Position numbers and translations under genes: made by a program. This document shows positions 54,862-63,919 of a stretch of 64,000 bases of DNA, one piece after another. Location: contig NZ_BSTM01000007.1 in the NCBI RefSeq assembly GCF_030269515.1, positions 226,968 through 290,967 of the forward strand, read 5' to 3'. Source of the stretch: Actinomadura sp. NBRC 104412. GTDB lineage: Bacteria > Actinomycetota > Actinomycetes > Streptosporangiales > Streptosporangiaceae. Each line of letters starts with the position of its first letter. Position 1 is the first letter of the stretch. Under the pieces are notes generated by a model that ran no database searches, was not told the origin of the DNA, and saw only the letters and a list, made by a program, of their open reading frames with translations.

Positions 54862-56291
54862 GGCCATCTCTCCCGGCGTTCGACGCGGTCAGGGCTGGCC
54901 CGCCGGCCGAAACCTACAGGTTCCGCCGTGGAGCCAGGGCGTGTGACACCCTTCTCACGATCAGCGGACGCACCGTTAACCGATTCCGGTCGGTCCGGTT
55001 TCCCTCTGCCCATTTCCGGCTCGTCCATCCCGGCGAGCCGTGATTCGAGGTCGTCGTCCGGCTCAGGGGTGTCCGGGGTGTCCGGTTCGGTGGCCGCCAG
55101 TTCGGGGGCCGACACGGCGCGGGGACCCTCCTCGACGCGGCCGGGCGGCTCCAGCGAACCCTCCACCACGCCGAGGTCGTTCAGCCTGCGGGCACTGACC
55201 AGCACCCGTGTTTCCAGTGACCCCACGACCCGGTTATATGCCTTGATCGCACTTGTGAGGGAGCGTCCCAGCTCGTCGACGTGCCCGCCCAACGTGCCCA
55301 GCCGCTCGTACAGTTCCTTGCCCAGGTCGAACACCGCGCGGGCGTTGCGTGACAGCGCCGCCTGCTGCCATGCGTAGGACGCGGTGCGCAGCATCGTCAC
55401 CAGCGTGGTCGGGGTCGCGATGTGGACGCGGCGGCGCATCGCGTACTCCAGCAGCTCGGGATCGCGGTCCAGCGCGGGCGCGAGGAACGCCTCCCCTGGG
55501 ATGAACAGCACCACGAACTCCGGCGCGGGACTGAACGCCTGCCAGTACGACTTGGCGGCAAGGCGGTCCACGTGGTCGCGTAGATGGCGGGCGTGCGCGT
55601 CGAGCCGCACCGGGTCACCCGTTTCGACGGCCTCCAGATACGCGGCGAGTGACACTTTGGAGTCGACGACGATGTTCTTGCCACCGGCCAGACGTACCAC
55701 CATGTCGGGTCGTACGGTGCCGTCCTCGGTGGAGGAGGTGGCCTGCTCATCGAAATCGCAGTGATGGGCCATGCCGGCGAGTTCCACGACGCGGCGGAGC
55801 TGGAGCTCGCCCCAGCGGCCGCGTGCCTCGGGACGTTGCAGCGCCCGCACCAGCGCCTGGGTCTGCCCGCGCAACTGCTCGGAGCTGTGCCGGACGAACT
55901 CGACCTGCTTGGCGAGCATGGCGTGCGACTCCCGGCGCCCCGTCTCCACCTCGCGCAACTGGTCCTCGACCTTGGCCAGGGTGTCCTTCAACGGGGCGAC
56001 CAGGTGCTCCACCGCCTGCTTGCGGCGTTCCAGTTCGCCCGCGGCCTCCGCCCCCGCGGCCTTGAGACGGGCGTCCGCGAGCTCCAGGAAGCGCTGGTTG
56101 CTGGCGTCCAGGGCCTTGGCGGACAGGTTCTCGAAATGCTCGGCCATCCGCTCCTCGGCGTAGGCCAGCTTCTCCTCGGCGGCCCGCGCGCGGGCGATCA
56201 GCGCGCCCTGACGGCCGGTCGCGAGCGCGAAGCCGACCACGGCGCCCAAGGCGATCCCGAGGGCGAGACCGGCGAGCAGCGCGAGATCCAT
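54858..56291 (-). CDS. rmuC: DNA recombination protein RmuC
   Basis: A 477-residue RmuC-type protein. It has an N-terminal anchor (LLAGLALGIALGAVVGFALA), a coiled coil of about 150 residues (RARAAEEKLAYAEERMAEHF), and the RmuC domain (RGRWGELQLRRVVELAGMAH, NIVVDSKVSLAAYLEA, FIPGEAFLAPAL, ATPTTLVTMLRTASYAWQQ). RmuC proteins limit recombination at inverted repeats and resemble nucleases. An acidic Pro-rich tail of about 100 residues follows. The gene is coupled to DUF6542 by a four-base overlap. Confidence 0.9.
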   Translation of the reverse strand: MDLALLAGLALGIALGAVVGFALATGRQGALIARARAAEEKLAYAEERMAEHFENLSAKALDASNQRFLELADARLKAAGAEAAGELERRKQAVEHLVAPLKDTLAKVEDQLREVETGRRESHAMLAKQVEFVRHSSEQLRGQTQALVRALQRPEARGRWGELQLRRVVELAGMAHHCDFDEQATSSTEDGTVRPDMVVRLAGGKNIVVDSKVSLAAYLEAVETGDPVRLDAHARHLRDHVDRLAAKSYWQAFSPAPEFVVLFIPGEAFLAPALDRDPELLEYAMRRRVHIATPTTLVTMLRTASYAWQQAALSRNARAVFDLGKELYERLGTLGGHVDELGRSLTSAIKAYNRVVGSLETRVLVSARRLNDLGVVEGSLEPPGRVEEGPRAVSAPELAATEPDTPDTPEPDDDLESRLAGMDEPEMGRGKPDRPESVNGASADREKGVTRPGSTAEPVGFGRRASPDRVERRERWP

Positions 56292-56392
56292 GCGTTCATC
56301 GTGACAGCGGTGGACGGGCGCGCCCGCGCGACGCGCCGGAAGCGCCCGGCGCACCGGACAATTAGACTGCTAGTTCGCTTACAGGGAGAGTC

Positions 56393-57412
56393 ATGACGAC
56401 CAGCGGCACCGGCACCCGCGACACTCGTCCCGTGACGGACACTCCGGTGGGACGGAGGATCGCCCGCGCGCTCGCTCTCGAACCGGGCGGCCCGCCCAGC
56501 GCGCAGGCCCGGCTCGCCTGCCAAGTGGTCAAGGCGGTGGTGAAGGGCGGCTGGGCATCGATCCCCGACACCGATGAAGGGCTGCTGCGCTTCCAGCGCA
56601 TCACCGACGCGTTCAGCCGCGTCCAGACCGTCCCGCCAGGTGTCGCGCTCGCCTCCGAAGACCTTGGGACGTGCGGGGCCGAATGGGTGCGGGCGGGTTC
56701 CCCTGATGAACGCAAGGTTTTCCTCTACCTGCATGGAGGGGCCTACTTCTTCGGAAGCCCGCGCCTCTACCGTCCGTCCACATGGAGGCTGTCGGCGGCT
56801 ACGGGACGTCCCGTCCTGGCCCTGGACTACCGGCGCGCTCCCCAGCACACCCCCTACGACGCCTTGGACGACGCCGTCGCCGCATACGACTTCCTCCTGG
56901 GCAACGGTTACGCCCCGCATGACATCGTCGTCGGCGGTGACTCGGCAGGGGGACACCTTGGGCTCGCCCTGCTACTGGCGCTCAAGCGGCGCGGTACGGG
57001 CCTGCCCGCAGCGGCCGTGTTCCTCTCCCCATGGGTGGACTTCCTGTGCGAGGCCGACTCCCACAGGCTCAACGCGCGCAGCGAAGCCGTCATACCGCCG
57101 GGCAAGCTCGCCTGGCTCGGCCGCCGCTTCAGCGAGGGCGCGTCCGAGGACGACCCGCTCCTCGCACCTCGCCGTGCGGGTGCGTCCGACCTGGAGGGGA
57201 TGCCGCCCATGCTGCTGATCGCCAGCGGCGGTGAGATCCTCCGGGACGAGACCCGCGAACTGGCCGAACGCTCCAAGGCCGCCGGGGTGCGCGCCGTCTA
57301 CCAGGAATGGGACGGCCTGATGCACGTCTTCACGCAGTTCGCCGATTTCATCCCGGAAGGCAAGGCCGCATTCCGGCACATCGCCGCATTCCTCCGCGGC
57401 TCCGAAGCCTGA
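56393..57412 (+). CDS. HSL-family alpha/beta hydrolase (esterase)
   Basis: A 339-residue cytosolic esterase of the hormone-sensitive lipase type. It shows the oxyanion motif HGGAYFFGSP, the nucleophile GDSAGGHLGLAL, the acidic residue in ASGGEILRDET and the histidine in WDGLMHVFTQF. There is no signal peptide. Family members hydrolyse short acyl esters. It lies between rmuC (divergent) and ychF (same strand, 83 bases on). Confidence 0.88.
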   Translation: MTTSGTGTRDTRPVTDTPVGRRIARALALEPGGPPSAQARLACQVVKAVVKGGWASIPDTDEGLLRFQRITDAFSRVQTVPPGVALASEDLGTCGAEWVRAGSPDERKVFLYLHGGAYFFGSPRLYRPSTWRLSAATGRPVLALDYRRAPQHTPYDALDDAVAAYDFLLGNGYAPHDIVVGGDSAGGHLGLALLLALKRRGTGLPAAAVFLSPWVDFLCEADSHRLNARSEAVIPPGKLAWLGRRFSEGASEDDPLLAPRRAGASDLEGMPPMLLIASGGEILRDETRELAERSKAAGVRAVYQEWDGLMHVFTQFADFIPEGKAAFRHIAAFLRGSEA

Positions 57413-57495
57413 GGGGCGGCCGTCGCCCCGACCGGCCGTACGTTCACCTGATCGTGGTCCTGGACCGGTCGCCGCGGCCCATAAACTTGACGGCC

Positions 57496-58587
<1,092 letters not shown>

Positions 58588-58619
58588 GCGGGGCGCGTCC
58601 GCGCAGGTAGACCGGCACG

Positions 58620-59741
58620 TCACGCCTCCCGAGTCCGCAGAGAGTCCGCGCCCAGTGTCTCGGCCAGCAGCGCCGCCGCCTTACGGGTGCGGTCCTCGGC
58701 CGTAGGCCACAGGTGCGCGTAGGTGTTCAGGGTCGTGGTCGCCTTCGCGTGCCCGAGTGCCCGCTGAACGGTCACCACGTCGCACCCGGCCGCGATCAGC
58801 CCGGACGCGTAGAAGTGACGCAGGTCATGAAGCTTCATGCCGGACACCCCGGCCGCCCTCTGCGCCCTGCGCCACTGGTAGCCGATCGAGTTCTGGTGCG
58901 GCGGCGCGTCCCCGTCGCCGACGAACAGCCACCGCGCCGGGTCGTCTCCCGGCCGGTACGCCTCGACGTGCCGGGCGAGGATGTTCACCAGCTCGTCAGC
59001 GAGGTACACCGTGCGCTCGCTGCCGTACTTCGGCGCCCGGATCTCCACCCCGCCGCGCTCCCGCTGGACCTGCCGGACGACGTCCAGCGATCGGCCGAGG
59101 AAGTTCACATCACCGACGCGGAGTCCGGCCGCCTCGCCGAGCCGCAGACCGGCGAACGCGGCCAGGGCGACGAACGCCCGGAACGGCGGGGCGGCGCCGT
59201 CGAGAAGCGCGGCCACTTCCTCGACGGTCGGTAGGCGCATCGCCGCGGCGGCACGGCGCCCGCGAGGCAGCGTCACACCTTCGGACGGGTCGGAGATGAT
59301 GACCCGGTCGCGGACGGCCGCACGCAGGACGGCGCGCACGTTGTTGAACCTGGTGCGGATCGTCCCGGCCGCGAGGCCGGCCGTGCGGTCCTCGCCCCGG
59401 TCCTTGGTCTGCATGGCCTTGATCCACGCCTCGACGTGCGATCGGCGCAGCGACGACAGCGGCACGTCGCGGAACGTCGTCGACTCCGCGGCGAGGCGCA
59501 TTGCCCGTTCGGTGCCCGACACCCAGATCTGCCGCTTGGACCAGTCGGCGAAGTAGTCGGCGAACGTGATGCGCCCGGCCGCCGGGTCGACGTACTGGCC
59601 CGTCTTGATCGAGGCCGTGACCTCGTCCAGCCAGCGCTGAGCGTCCACCTTGCGCGCGAAATGCTTCGCGTGTTCCTTGCCCGCGCCGTCGCGGTACCGG
59701 GCGCGCCACTTGCCGCTGGGGCGCTTCTGGATGCTCGCCAT
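58620..59741 (-). CDS. int: Tyrosine recombinase (integrase)
   Basis: A 373-residue site-specific integrase. An N-terminal Arm-binding domain (MASIQKRPSGKWRARYRDG) and SAM-like core-binding domain (about 60-160) precede the catalytic domain: first Arg in FAGLRLGEAAGLR, Lys region APKYGSERTVYL, HDLRHFYASGLIA, LGHAKATTTLNTY with the nucleophile tyrosine. All catalytic residues are present, so it should be active. Its 3' end faces ychF, the usual position of the attachment site. No tRNA gene adjoins, so the target would be the ychF 3' end or the short spacer. Confidence 0.93.
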   Translation of the reverse strand: MASIQKRPSGKWRARYRDGAGKEHAKHFARKVDAQRWLDEVTASIKTGQYVDPAAGRITFADYFADWSKRQIWVSGTERAMRLAAESTTFRDVPLSSLRRSHVEAWIKAMQTKDRGEDRTAGLAAGTIRTRFNNVRAVLRAAVRDRVIISDPSEGVTLPRGRRAAAAMRLPTVEEVAALLDGAAPPFRAFVALAAFAGLRLGEAAGLRVGDVNFLGRSLDVVRQVQRERGGVEIRAPKYGSERTVYLADELVNILARHVEAYRPGDDPARWLFVGDGDAPPHQNSIGYQWRRAQRAAGVSGMKLHDLRHFYASGLIAAGCDVVTVQRALGHAKATTTLNTYAHLWPTAEDRTRKAAALLAETLGADSLRTREA

Positions 59742-59745
59742 GGCG

Positions 59746-60255
59746 CTACTCGACCCGTGAGGCGCGCGGGTCGACGACCGTCAGCAGGCCGCGGTCTCGA
59801 GCGCGGGTCACCCACCGACCAGCAGTCGAACGCGGGACCCCCAAGCCGGACGCGACCGCCTGGGTAGGCGCGTCGCCGAGCAGCACCGCCAGGCGATAGA
59901 TGCGCGCCACCCAGCGCAGGGTCTCAGTCGTCGGGCCCGTCTTGCCCGCGTCGACCGGCGGGCGCGCCCCACTGAGCAGCAACGTCGCTCGCAGCGCATC
60001 CATGACGCCGTCCCGCAGGATCGTCGCGAGCGGTATCGAGCGCAGTACCTCGCCGGTCACCTCGGCCCCGTCGCCGGCGCGCACTACGGCCATCCGCGCG
60101 ACGTACCGTCCGGCCTGGTCATCGTATTCGGCCATCAGCTCGACGGCGTACCCGCCGACTTCGTCGGCGCTCACCGTGATCAGGTTCGGGATCTTCACCC
60201 CGTCGCCGATGTCGAGCTGGACGTCTTCCGGCCGGAAGCTGCCCTTGGTCTTCAT
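59746..60255 (-). CDS. Element protein with C-terminal helix-turn-helix
   Basis: A 169-residue protein. The N-terminal 90 residues are strand-rich (KIPNLITVSADEVGGYAVEL). The C-terminal part (about 115-160: TQAVASGLGVPRSTAGRWVT) is a helix-turn-helix, so the protein likely binds DNA. Such proteins are found beside integrases in actinomycete elements. It ends four bases before the integrase start, making a two-gene unit, and is divergent from the excisionase gene. Its function in excision or control is inferred. Confidence 0.65.
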   Translation of the reverse strand: MKTKGSFRPEDVQLDIGDGVKIPNLITVSADEVGGYAVELMAEYDDQAGRYVARMAVVRAGDGAEVTGEVLRSIPLATILRDGVMDALRATLLLSGARPPVDAGKTGPTTETLRWVARIYRLAVLLGDAPTQAVASGLGVPRSTAGRWVTRARDRGLLTVVDPRASRVE

Positions 60256-60265
60256 GCGGTGAATG

Positions 60266-60275
60266 TTGCATGCAA
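60266..60275. promoter_or_regulatory. Palindrome in the int/xis divergent region
   Basis: TTGCATGCAA is a perfect 10-bp palindrome, 11 bases upstream of the start of the helix-turn-helix protein gene. A TTGACG at 60309-60314 could be a -35 for the excisionase operon. An operator role is inference. Confidence 0.4.
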
Positions 60276-60381
60276 TCCGCAGGTGCCGTCAAGGGTCGTG
60301 GGTTGGCGTTGACGAAACTGGATCGGTGGTGCAAGCATCTGGTGGTGCGGTTCAGACGGAGCCGTACCACTGGGAGGAACG

Positions 60382-60585
60382 ATGCCCGAGTACATGACGA
60401 CCAACGAGGTCGCGGAGCTGTTCCGCGCGTCGCCGGAGACGGTCCGGTACTGGCGCCACATGGGCACCGGGCCGAAGTGCTTCAGGGTCGGTCGTCGCGT
60501 CCTGTACGCCCGTGAGGACGTCGAGGCGTACGCCCGCGAGGCGCGCGAGAAGGCCGACGCGGACCGGGGGAGCGCCACCCGATGA
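60382..60585 (+). CDS. xis: Excisionase / MerR-like helix-turn-helix protein
   Basis: A 67-residue DNA-binding protein of the excisionase family: MTTNEVAELFRASPETVRYW, RHMGTGPKCFRVGRRVLYAR, then EDVEAY, the usual helix-turn-helix and wing. The ATG at 60382 follows GGGAGGAA. Proteins of this type guide the integrase toward excision. It begins the rightward operon, overlapping the next gene by four bases (ATGA). Confidence 0.85.
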   Translation: MPEYMTTNEVAELFRASPETVRYWRHMGTGPKCFRVGRRVLYAREDVEAYAREAREKADADRGSATR

Positions 60586-60977
60586 CCACGAACGAGAACC
60601 GCCCCGAGGACGGCGATCCCGGGGCGGTCGATGACGAGCGGCTGGACGGCGGCACGTCAGGCACCAGCGTACCCCGCTCGGTCCTGATCGCCGCCGAGCT
60701 GCTGGCCGAGTCAGCCGACCGTGAGCGCACGATCTTCGAGATGGCGTGGAACGCAGGACGCGCCGCCGGGTACGCCGACGGTTTCGAGCACGGCTATGAC
60801 CGGGCCGAGCACGACATGCGCAAGGCGTGGGAGCAGGTGGCCGCCGACGTGCGGGACCTGCCCCGGCGGCAGGCCGTCAATGATCGGCGGTACCCCGGGT
60901 ACACGGCCGAACGGCTCGCCGAGCTGCGCGACGCCGCCCGGGCACGGTACGGGCTTCCCCAGCGGGAGGACGGGTGA
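60582..60977 (+). CDS. Element protein of unknown function (131 residues)
   Basis: An acidic, mostly helical protein with no motif I recognise. The central helix region is ESADRERTIFEMAWNAGRAA, and a C-terminal RYPGYTAERLAELRDAARAR helix follows. It is translationally coupled on both sides: ATGA overlap with the excisionase gene and GTGA overlap with the ATPase gene. Its place between the two suggests a role in replication or its control, as an accessory protein. Confidence 0.65.
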   Translation: MTTNENRPEDGDPGAVDDERLDGGTSGTSVPRSVLIAAELLAESADRERTIFEMAWNAGRAAGYADGFEHGYDRAEHDMRKAWEQVAADVRDLPRRQAVNDRRYPGYTAERLAELRDAARARYGLPQREDG

Positions 60978-62188
60978 CCGCGGTTACCACGGAGCGGTAC
61001 TGCACGGGGTGCGGCACCGACGTCGCCGGCCGGGGCGCGGGCGCATGCTCGTGCCCCGGCGGGCCGTCGCTTCCCACACCCGAAACTCACACCGCCCCGG
61101 CAAACAGCACGCCTGTGACCTGCGTTTCTCACACTTCCCACACTTCTCACACGGGGGGTGGGGAAGAGCCGACGCAAGAAGAGATCGACGCCGAGCTACT
61201 CGCCGACGTCCACGACGGGGCGTGGCTGGACTCCCAGGAGTTCGCGCCGCTGGCATGGGCCGTGCCCGGGCTGATCCCCGAAGGGCTCACCCTGCTTGTC
61301 GGTCCGCCCAAGGCCGGGAAGTCGTGGCTACTGGCGAACCTGCTGCTGTCAGTGGCGGCCGGTGGACGCGCCATCGGGCAGATCCCCGTTGGGAAGCCGC
61401 GGCGGGTGCTGTACCTCGCGCTGGAGGACGGCGACCGGCGCATGCAATCCCGGTGCCGGATCATCCTGGGAGACGAGCCGATCCCGGTCTTGTTCCACTA
61501 CAAGACGACCGTGCCGCCGGGGAAGGTGACCGCCGTCCTGGACGCGTGGATGCGCCGCCATCCCGACACGGCAATGATCGTGCTGGACACCCTTGGCAAG
61601 GTCATGCCGGAGTCCCGGCAGGGCGAATCCGCCTACCAGCGTGACTACCGGATCGGGACGGCGCTCAAACGCACGGCTGACGCGACCCCTGGGCTCGCCG
61701 TGATCGTGGTCCACCACGACAACAAGGCAGGGTCGGACGACTTCGTGCTCCGCGTGTCGGGCACCAACGGCTTGGCCGGGGCCGCCGACTCGGTGATCGT
61801 CCTGGACCGCAAGCGTAAGCACCTGAACGCCTTGCTGAACGTCACCGGCCGGGACGTCCCGGAGGAGGTCTACGCGCTGCGGCTGGAGGAGGGAACCAGG
61901 TGGGTCCTGGACGGCCGGACGCTCGGCGAGGCCGCCGCCAACGCCGAGCGGCAGGAGGAGGACAAGGGGCTTGGCGAGACCTCGACGGCGATTCTCGACC
62001 ACGTGGCGCGCCATCCGTCTGGGGTCAGGGCCGCCGAGATCACCGCCCAGTTCGGCAAGTCCGCCGGGGAGTACCTGCGGCGGCTGGAGAAGGCCGGGCG
62101 GCTCCACAAGCCCAAGCGCGGCCTGTACGTCGTTCCGCCGCCGCCCGACCATCCCGAACTCGACTTCGATTCCCACGACCCCGTGTGA
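60974..62188 (+). CDS. RepA-like AAA ATPase (AAA_25 type)
   Basis: A 404-residue ATPase. A small N-terminal zinc finger (CTGCGTDVAGRGAGACSC) and a Ser-His-Thr repeat are followed by the RecA-like core with Walker A LLVGPPKAGKSWLLANLL, Walker B AMIVLDTLGKVMPES and VIVVHHDNKAGS. A C-terminal winged helix (about 330-390, HPSGVRAAEITAQFGKSAGE) ends the protein. This layout is that of the hexameric RepA-type helicases and phage replication ATPases. The 41-bp iteron repeats lie within its 5' coding part and on its stop codon, suggesting they form the origin it acts upon. Confidence 0.82.
   Translation: MTAVTTERYCTGCGTDVAGRGAGACSCPGGPSLPTPETHTAPANSTPVTCVSHTSHTSHTGGGEEPTQEEIDAELLADVHDGAWLDSQEFAPLAWAVPGLIPEGLTLLVGPPKAGKSWLLANLLLSVAAGGRAIGQIPVGKPRRVLYLALEDGDRRMQSRCRIILGDEPIPVLFHYKTTVPPGKVTAVLDAWMRRHPDTAMIVLDTLGKVMPESRQGESAYQRDYRIGTALKRTADATPGLAVIVVHHDNKAGSDDFVLRVSGTNGLAGAADSVIVLDRKRKHLNALLNVTGRDVPEEVYALRLEEGTRWVLDGRTLGEAAANAERQEEDKGLGETSTAILDHVARHPSGVRAAEITAQFGKSAGEYLRRLEKAGRLHKPKRGLYVVPPPPDHPELDFDSHDPV
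61116..61156. repeat. 41-bp iteron-bearing inverted repeat, left copy
   Basis: TGACCTGCGT followed by three 9-bp units TTCTCACAC, TTCCCACAC, TTCTCACAC (61126-61152) and GGGG. It is the inverse of the block at 62179-62219 with two differences in 41. It lies in the coding sequence of the RepA-like ATPase and is responsible for its Ser-His-Thr repeat. Confidence 0.85.
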
Positions 62189-62219
62189 GAAGTGTGAGAA
62201 GTGTGAGAAGCGCAGGTCA
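62179..62219. repeat. 41-bp iteron-bearing inverted repeat, right copy
   Basis: On the plus strand: CCCC, three perfect units of GTGTGAGAA (62183-62209), then GCGCAGGTCA. It is the inverse of the left copy. The stop codon of the ATPase (62186-62188) lies within the first unit. The copies are 1,022 bases apart. Confidence 0.85.
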
Positions 62220-62241
62220 GAGGACTAAGGAGAAACTCACA

Positions 62242-62415
62242 GTGTCCGGAAGAACCCTCACGCTCACGCGCGCCTCCGAGATCGACGCGCTTCTCGCCGA
62301 GCTGCTGGGCGGACCGTTCGAGAAGGCGACAGTGACGGGTGCCTGCGGCCGGTCCGTACGCGCGGGGGCGGGCGCGAGAAGGGTGCGCAGATTGTGCGCA
62401 CCCCTGGCGCGGTGA
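62242..62415 (+). CDS. Small element protein (57 residues)
   Basis: GTG at 62242 lies nine bases after AAGGAG. The product begins MSGRTLTLTRASEIDALLAE, then LLGGPFEKATVTGACGRS, and ends in a basic Arg/Ala-rich tail. No family is recognised. It follows the ATPase by 53 bases. The last codons overlap the hairpin at 62381-62403, so the tail may be non-functional. Confidence 0.5.
   Translation: MSGRTLTLTRASEIDALLAELLGGPFEKATVTGACGRSVRAGAGARRVRRLCAPLAR
62381..62403 (+). terminator. Hairpin at the end of the rightward operon
   Basis: GGGTGCGCA and TGCGCACCC form a perfect nine-bp stem with a GATTG loop. It overlaps the end of the small gene and may terminate the operon that starts at the excisionase gene. 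No U tract follows. Confidence 0.5.
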
Positions 62416-62516
62416 CGGCGAGTACACCTTCCCGTTGACGCCGGTCACGCTGCGTGCATCTACTGCGGAATTTCCTAGGCTGGATTCCGCACCTGACGCG
62501 GCGCGATCGGAAGATT

Positions 62517-62568
62517 GCTGAGAGTGAAAAAACTAAGGCAGATCTGCCTCAGTTTTCTCACTCTCAGC
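62517..62568. repeat. 52-bp near-perfect palindrome
   Basis: The left half (62517-62542, starting GCTGAGAGTGA and ending AAGGCAGA) and the right half (starting TCTGCC and ending CACTCTCAGC) pair over 26 bases with two mismatches and no loop. In the minus-strand transcript both mismatches become G-U pairs. It lies 44 bases beyond the stop of the GntR gene and may be its terminator or an element-specific site. Confidence 0.75.
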
Positions 62569-62611
62569 AGCGGACGACTTCGCACCGTCACCAATCGGGC
62601 GGCCGGTCCGC

Positions 62612-62863
62612 CTACTCGGCGTCCTGGTCGTCTCCGGCCGGCGGCTTGACGAACGTCCCACGGCCCTTCACCGCGACGATCAGCCCCTCGTCCTTCAGCA
62701 GGCCGAGCGCCCGCTGAACGGTCGGGAGCGCAAGGCCGAACTCGGCGGCCAGGGCAGGACCAGACGGCAGACGGCGCGCATACGTGCCGTCCTGGATCCG
62801 CTGGCGGATGATCGCGGCCAGTTGCTCATACAACGGCTCAGGAGCATCCAGGTCAACGCCCAT
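62612..62863 (-). CDS. Minimal GntR family repressor (DNA-binding domain only)
   Basis: An 83-residue protein consisting only of the GntR winged helix: EPLYEQLAAIIRQRIQDGTY, LPSGPALAAEFGLALPTVQR, ALGLLKDEGLIVAVKGRGTF. No effector-binding domain is present. Such short GntR proteins occur in actinomycete integrative elements (KorSA-like repressors are known there) and keep transfer or replication genes silent. The palindrome at 62886-62901 just upstream is the probable operator. Confidence 0.8.
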   Translation of the reverse strand: MGVDLDAPEPLYEQLAAIIRQRIQDGTYARRLPSGPALAAEFGLALPTVQRALGLLKDEGLIVAVKGRGTFVKPPAGDDQDAE

Positions 62864-62885
62864 GATCCAACCGTAGATGACCTGC

Positions 62886-62901
62886 GTTAATGCTTATTAA
62901 C
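62886..62901. promoter_or_regulatory. Candidate operator upstream of the GntR gene
   Basis: GTTAAT-GCTT-ATTAAC is a perfect inverted repeat in an AT-rich strip between the GntR gene and the divergent 103-residue protein gene. TTGGCA with TAGGTG 18 bases downstream (around 62914-62943) may be the promoter of the latter. Confidence 0.5.
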
Positions 62902-63039
62902 CGCTCATAGGTGTTGGCAAGTGCTGACAGGCTTTAGTAGGTGGCGTAACCTGCGTCACACGGCGCGGTTGCCCGACCGACCGACCTAGGCGCTCGACCG
63001 GCGGGAACCGCGCCCCCCGACCCGACAGGAGACGGAGCG

Positions 63040-63351
63040 ATGGACGGCGGACCCCCGGCACGACTCTTCGAGCTGCAGAACGCGCTGCACCGGCACGGCC
63101 TGGACGCGACCCTCACCGCCCGCGGACTGGTCGTCCGCAACTACCACGCCCCCGGCTGCTGCATCGACAACCCCTGCGCCGCCGACACCATCACCTGCCG
63201 CCCCCGCCACGACGACGGCGACCGGCTCTGGTTCTACACCTCGTGGAACCACCCGTTCGCCGAAGCCGACCCCGCCCGCATCCCCGACGCCGCCCTCACC
63301 GTCCGGTCCTACCTGACCCGCGACTACGGCTGGATATCCGGCCCCATGTAG
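63040..63351 (+). CDS. Element protein of unknown function (103 residues)
   Basis: The ATG at 63040 follows GGAGACGGAGCG. The protein starts MDGGPPARLFELQNALHRHG and contains four cysteines (APGCCIDNPCAADTITCRP) and aromatic residues (RLWFYTSWNHPFAEAD). No family is recognised, though proteins of this look are common in actinomycete accessory regions. The cysteines could bind a metal. It is divergent from the GntR gene, which may control it. Confidence 0.55.
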   Translation: MDGGPPARLFELQNALHRHGLDATLTARGLVVRNYHAPGCCIDNPCAADTITCRPRHDDGDRLWFYTSWNHPFAEADPARIPDAALTVRSYLTRDYGWISGPM

Positions 63352-63512
63352 AGGCCGCGGACGGCGGAACCGGCCGACCTGCGGCGCGCACCCCGGCCCA
63401 TCACGCTCTCATCTCCCCTACCCCCCTGGGCAGGGTCCCCTCACGAGGTGTGCCCGAACGTCGAGGTAAGCAAGTCGCGGTGCGTACGGGTCTGGGACTC
63501 CCGGGCCGTGAC

Positions 63513-63560
63513 GTTCCGTACCCGTAACGAACAGGTCACAACGACCTGAAGTTCCGTACC
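63513..63560. repeat. Direct repeats flanking an inverted repeat
   Basis: GTTCCGTACC occurs at 63513-63522 and 63551-63560; between them CAGGTC and GACCTG (63532-63548) face each other around five bases. The gap 63352-63598 has no gene. The arrangement could be a regulatory site, a transfer origin or a recombination site. Confidence 0.45.
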
Positions 63561-63598
63561 AGATCTCTCGCGCTGACCAGCAACGCTCGGCAACTCCC

Positions 63599-63919
63599 CT
63601 AAAGGGGGTCCCCCGCCACCCCCTGTGACCTGCGCGATTGCATCTCGTCGGGCCTGAGGATGCCTGGATGTGGTTCGGGCTCTCGACGTCGGCGCGGACG
63701 CGAGGCGTTGAGCCTTGCCGCGTTCTCCTTGCCGGTCTTGGTGGCGTGGCATGGGGTGCAGACGGCTTGGAGGTTGTTCGGGTCGTGGTTGTCGCCGGGC
63801 TGGATGTGGTCGACCTCGGTCGCCCGTCCTTGGCAGCGTGGCCCCTGGATGCGGCAGGTGTGGCCGTCGCGCTCTAGGGCGTGTCCGGTGAATCTTGGTA
63901 TTTGGCTGAGGTCGATCAC
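63599..63919 (-). CDS. HNH endonuclease, apparently 5'-truncated by an IS
   Basis: A 106-residue reading frame with a complete HNH zinc-finger nuclease core: HTCRIQGPRCQGRATEVDHI, QPGDNHDPNNLQAVCTPCHA and TKTGKENA. The core begins at LERDGH, where larger HNH proteins have preceding residues; the 14 residues before it (MIDLSQIPRFTGHA) appear to be encoded by the left end of the IS beyond the CTAG at 63874-63877. So the native start is probably lost and this ORF is a chance fusion. Such small HNH proteins occur in phages and elements. Confidence 0.75.
   Translation of the reverse strand: MIDLSQIPRFTGHALERDGHTCRIQGPRCQGRATEVDHIQPGDNHDPNNLQAVCTPCHATKTGKENAARLNASRPRRRREPEPHPGILRPDEMQSRRSQGVAGDPL

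Noticed and set aside
58588..58619. tRNA gene as integration target
   Set aside because: No cloverleaf or T-loop sequence is present between ychF and the integrase; no tRNA was found elsewhere in the window by eye either.
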